Below are positions 4,374 to 5,233 of a stretch of 5,233 nucleotides of DNA, in pieces (position 1 is the stretch's first letter; every line of letters begins with the position of its first letter). The position numbers were made by a program, and so were the translations under genes. The stretch lies in contig CALGZV010000065.1 of assembly GCA_937934385.1 (NCBI GenBank), positions 1-5,233 on the forward strand, given 5' to 3'. This DNA is from an uncultured Clostridia bacterium. GTDB lineage: Bacteria > Bacillota > Clostridia > Oscillospirales > CAG-272. The notes under the pieces are model-generated. The model did no database searches. It was not told where the DNA came from and saw only the letters and a program-made list of their open reading frames with translations.

Positions 4374-5233
4374 ATGAAAAAACATTCATTCAGCAGTTGG
4401 AATGAGCATTCTCCGGAAGCATATGTCTCAAACGGATTTATCGGTTTTCGTTTTCCTAAAAATGCTTTCAGCGGTACATACGGACTTGTTGCCGGATTTA
4501 CCGCGTTGCGGCAGTGTGAAGGCGTGGAGGCGATATCCGTTATTCCTACTCCCGAGATAACCTTTACATACAAAGGTCATGCTGTGACTCCCGAAATAAT
4601 ATGCCAGAACTATGATTTTTCATGCGGAGAGCTTGAAACTGAAGCTGTACTGACATGCGGCAGCGAACGGATAAATGTCCTTTATACTGTTTTTTGCTCA
4701 CGCACATCACCTACGCTTCTTATGTCAGAATTGCGTTTTAACTCTGAATCGGTTCCGGTGATTCTTGGGTTAAATATTAAATACAGAGTTCATGATAAAT
4801 GGAAGCATACGATTTCTGACACAGTTTGTTGCCATTTAGGTGAGCATGAGTATGACGGAAAATGCCGCATAATCTCTTCCGATAAAAGTACGGACGCGGG
4901 TGTTGTTTTTCTTACATCGGGCGATTATGAATCAAAAAATAAACGTGAGCCTATGGAATCGGATTTAGTATTTGAAATAACTCCTGACGTTAAAAAGCTT
5001 GAATGCATTACATCATATGTTCCCGGTATTATGCACAGCGAACCGCATAATCAGGCGCTTAGAATGATTAAACTGGCGGTATGGAATGGCTTTGATTCTC
5101 TTAGGACAAAAAATCGCGAAGCTTGGAGCAAACTGTGGGAAAGCCGCATAGTTATCGACGGAGCAAGCGAGGATTGGCAAGACGCTGTCGATGCATCGTA
5201 TTTTTACATCATGTCCTCCTGCTCAGCGTTTTC
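4374..5233 (+). CDS. Glycoside hydrolase family 65-type protein, N-terminal part (3' end beyond window)
   Basis: An open frame of 286 codons runs off the right edge. The ATG at 4374 is preferred, with GGTG (4364-4367) six bases and AAGGA (4357-4361) twelve bases upstream; the in-frame ATG at 4362 abuts the AGGA. There is no signal peptide, so it is cytoplasmic. Residues 18-42 (SNGFIGFRFP, then TYGLVAGF) resemble the 'GNGylG.R' start of GH65 proteins. Residues about 50-235 are a beta-rich domain like the GH65 N-terminal sandwich. From about residue 252, EAWSKLWESRIVIDG followed by WQDAVDASYFYIMSSCSAF matches the linker and first helix of the catalytic alpha/alpha barrel. GH65 enzymes are inverting disaccharide phosphorylases (maltose, trehalose, kojibiose) or hydrolases such as the glucosyl-galactosyl-hydroxylysine glucosidase group. 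The barrel and catalytic Glu lie beyond the edge, so the substrate cannot be named. It is ordinary in composition and appears intact. It follows the small Cys-rich gene by 92 bases without a terminator. Confidence 0.5.
   Translation, partial: MKKHSFSSWNEHSPEAYVSNGFIGFRFPKNAFSGTYGLVAGFTALRQCEGVEAISVIPTPEITFTYKGHAVTPEIICQNYDFSCGELETEAVLTCGSERINVLYTVFCSRTSPTLLMSELRFNSESVPVILGLNIKYRVHDKWKHTISDTVCCHLGEHEYDGKCRIISSDKSTDAGVVFLTSGDYESKNKREPMESDLVFEITPDVKKLECITSYVPGIMHSEPHNQALRMIKLAVWNGFDSLRTKNREAWSKLWESRIVIDGASEDWQDAVDASYFYIMSSCSAF

Noticed and set aside
4352..4573. 73-residue minus frame
   Set aside because: It is antisense to the start of the GH65-type gene.

Overview
The window is AT-rich DNA with strong Shine-Dalgarno sites and families typical of anaerobic Firmicutes: an XRE-DUF3990 protein, AraC/GyrI-type sensors and a GH65-type glycosidase. 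I infer a clostridial, probably gut-associated, organism; no marker gene allows a finer placement. A 45-nt tRNA-Trp 3' fragment at 3414-3458 divides the window into two parts.

Left part (1-3413), everything on the minus strand and read right to left. An HTH plus ADP-ribosyltransferase-like (DUF3990) gene (3083-2226) has a good sigma-A promoter inside a symmetric array of four TATAACAT-type boxes. Next comes an AraC-family regulator (about 2259-1231) that has lost its start and nearly all of its HTH domain but keeps two GyrI-like sensor domains. After it is a short frameshifted gene (1128-884), then a papain/C39-fold (BtrH_N-like) protein that begins at 851 and runs off the left edge. These look like accessory genes, two of them decaying.

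Boundary (3208-3501): a 13-bp hairpin, about 170 bases with no gene, the tRNA-Trp fragment (anticodon loop to CCA) and a 16-bp hairpin that looks like the old tRNA terminator. A 3' tRNA fragment with no 5' half is the usual sign of the distal attachment site of an element integrated into a tRNA gene. By that geometry the left part is the element and the right part is the older chromosome. No integrase is visible.

Right part (3502-5233), plus strand. A relic of a carboxymuconolactone decarboxylase (CMD) family gene has stops at Trp positions. A perfect-consensus promoter (TTGACA, 17 nt, TATAAT) precedes a small membrane-anchored Cys-rich protein, whose frame is broken by one extra A in an A7 tract just after the ATG. 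Last is the N-terminal half of a GH65-type glycosidase or phosphorylase that runs off the right edge. The two edge genes (851 to below 1, and 4374 to beyond 5233) are real coding regions although they have no stop inside the window.
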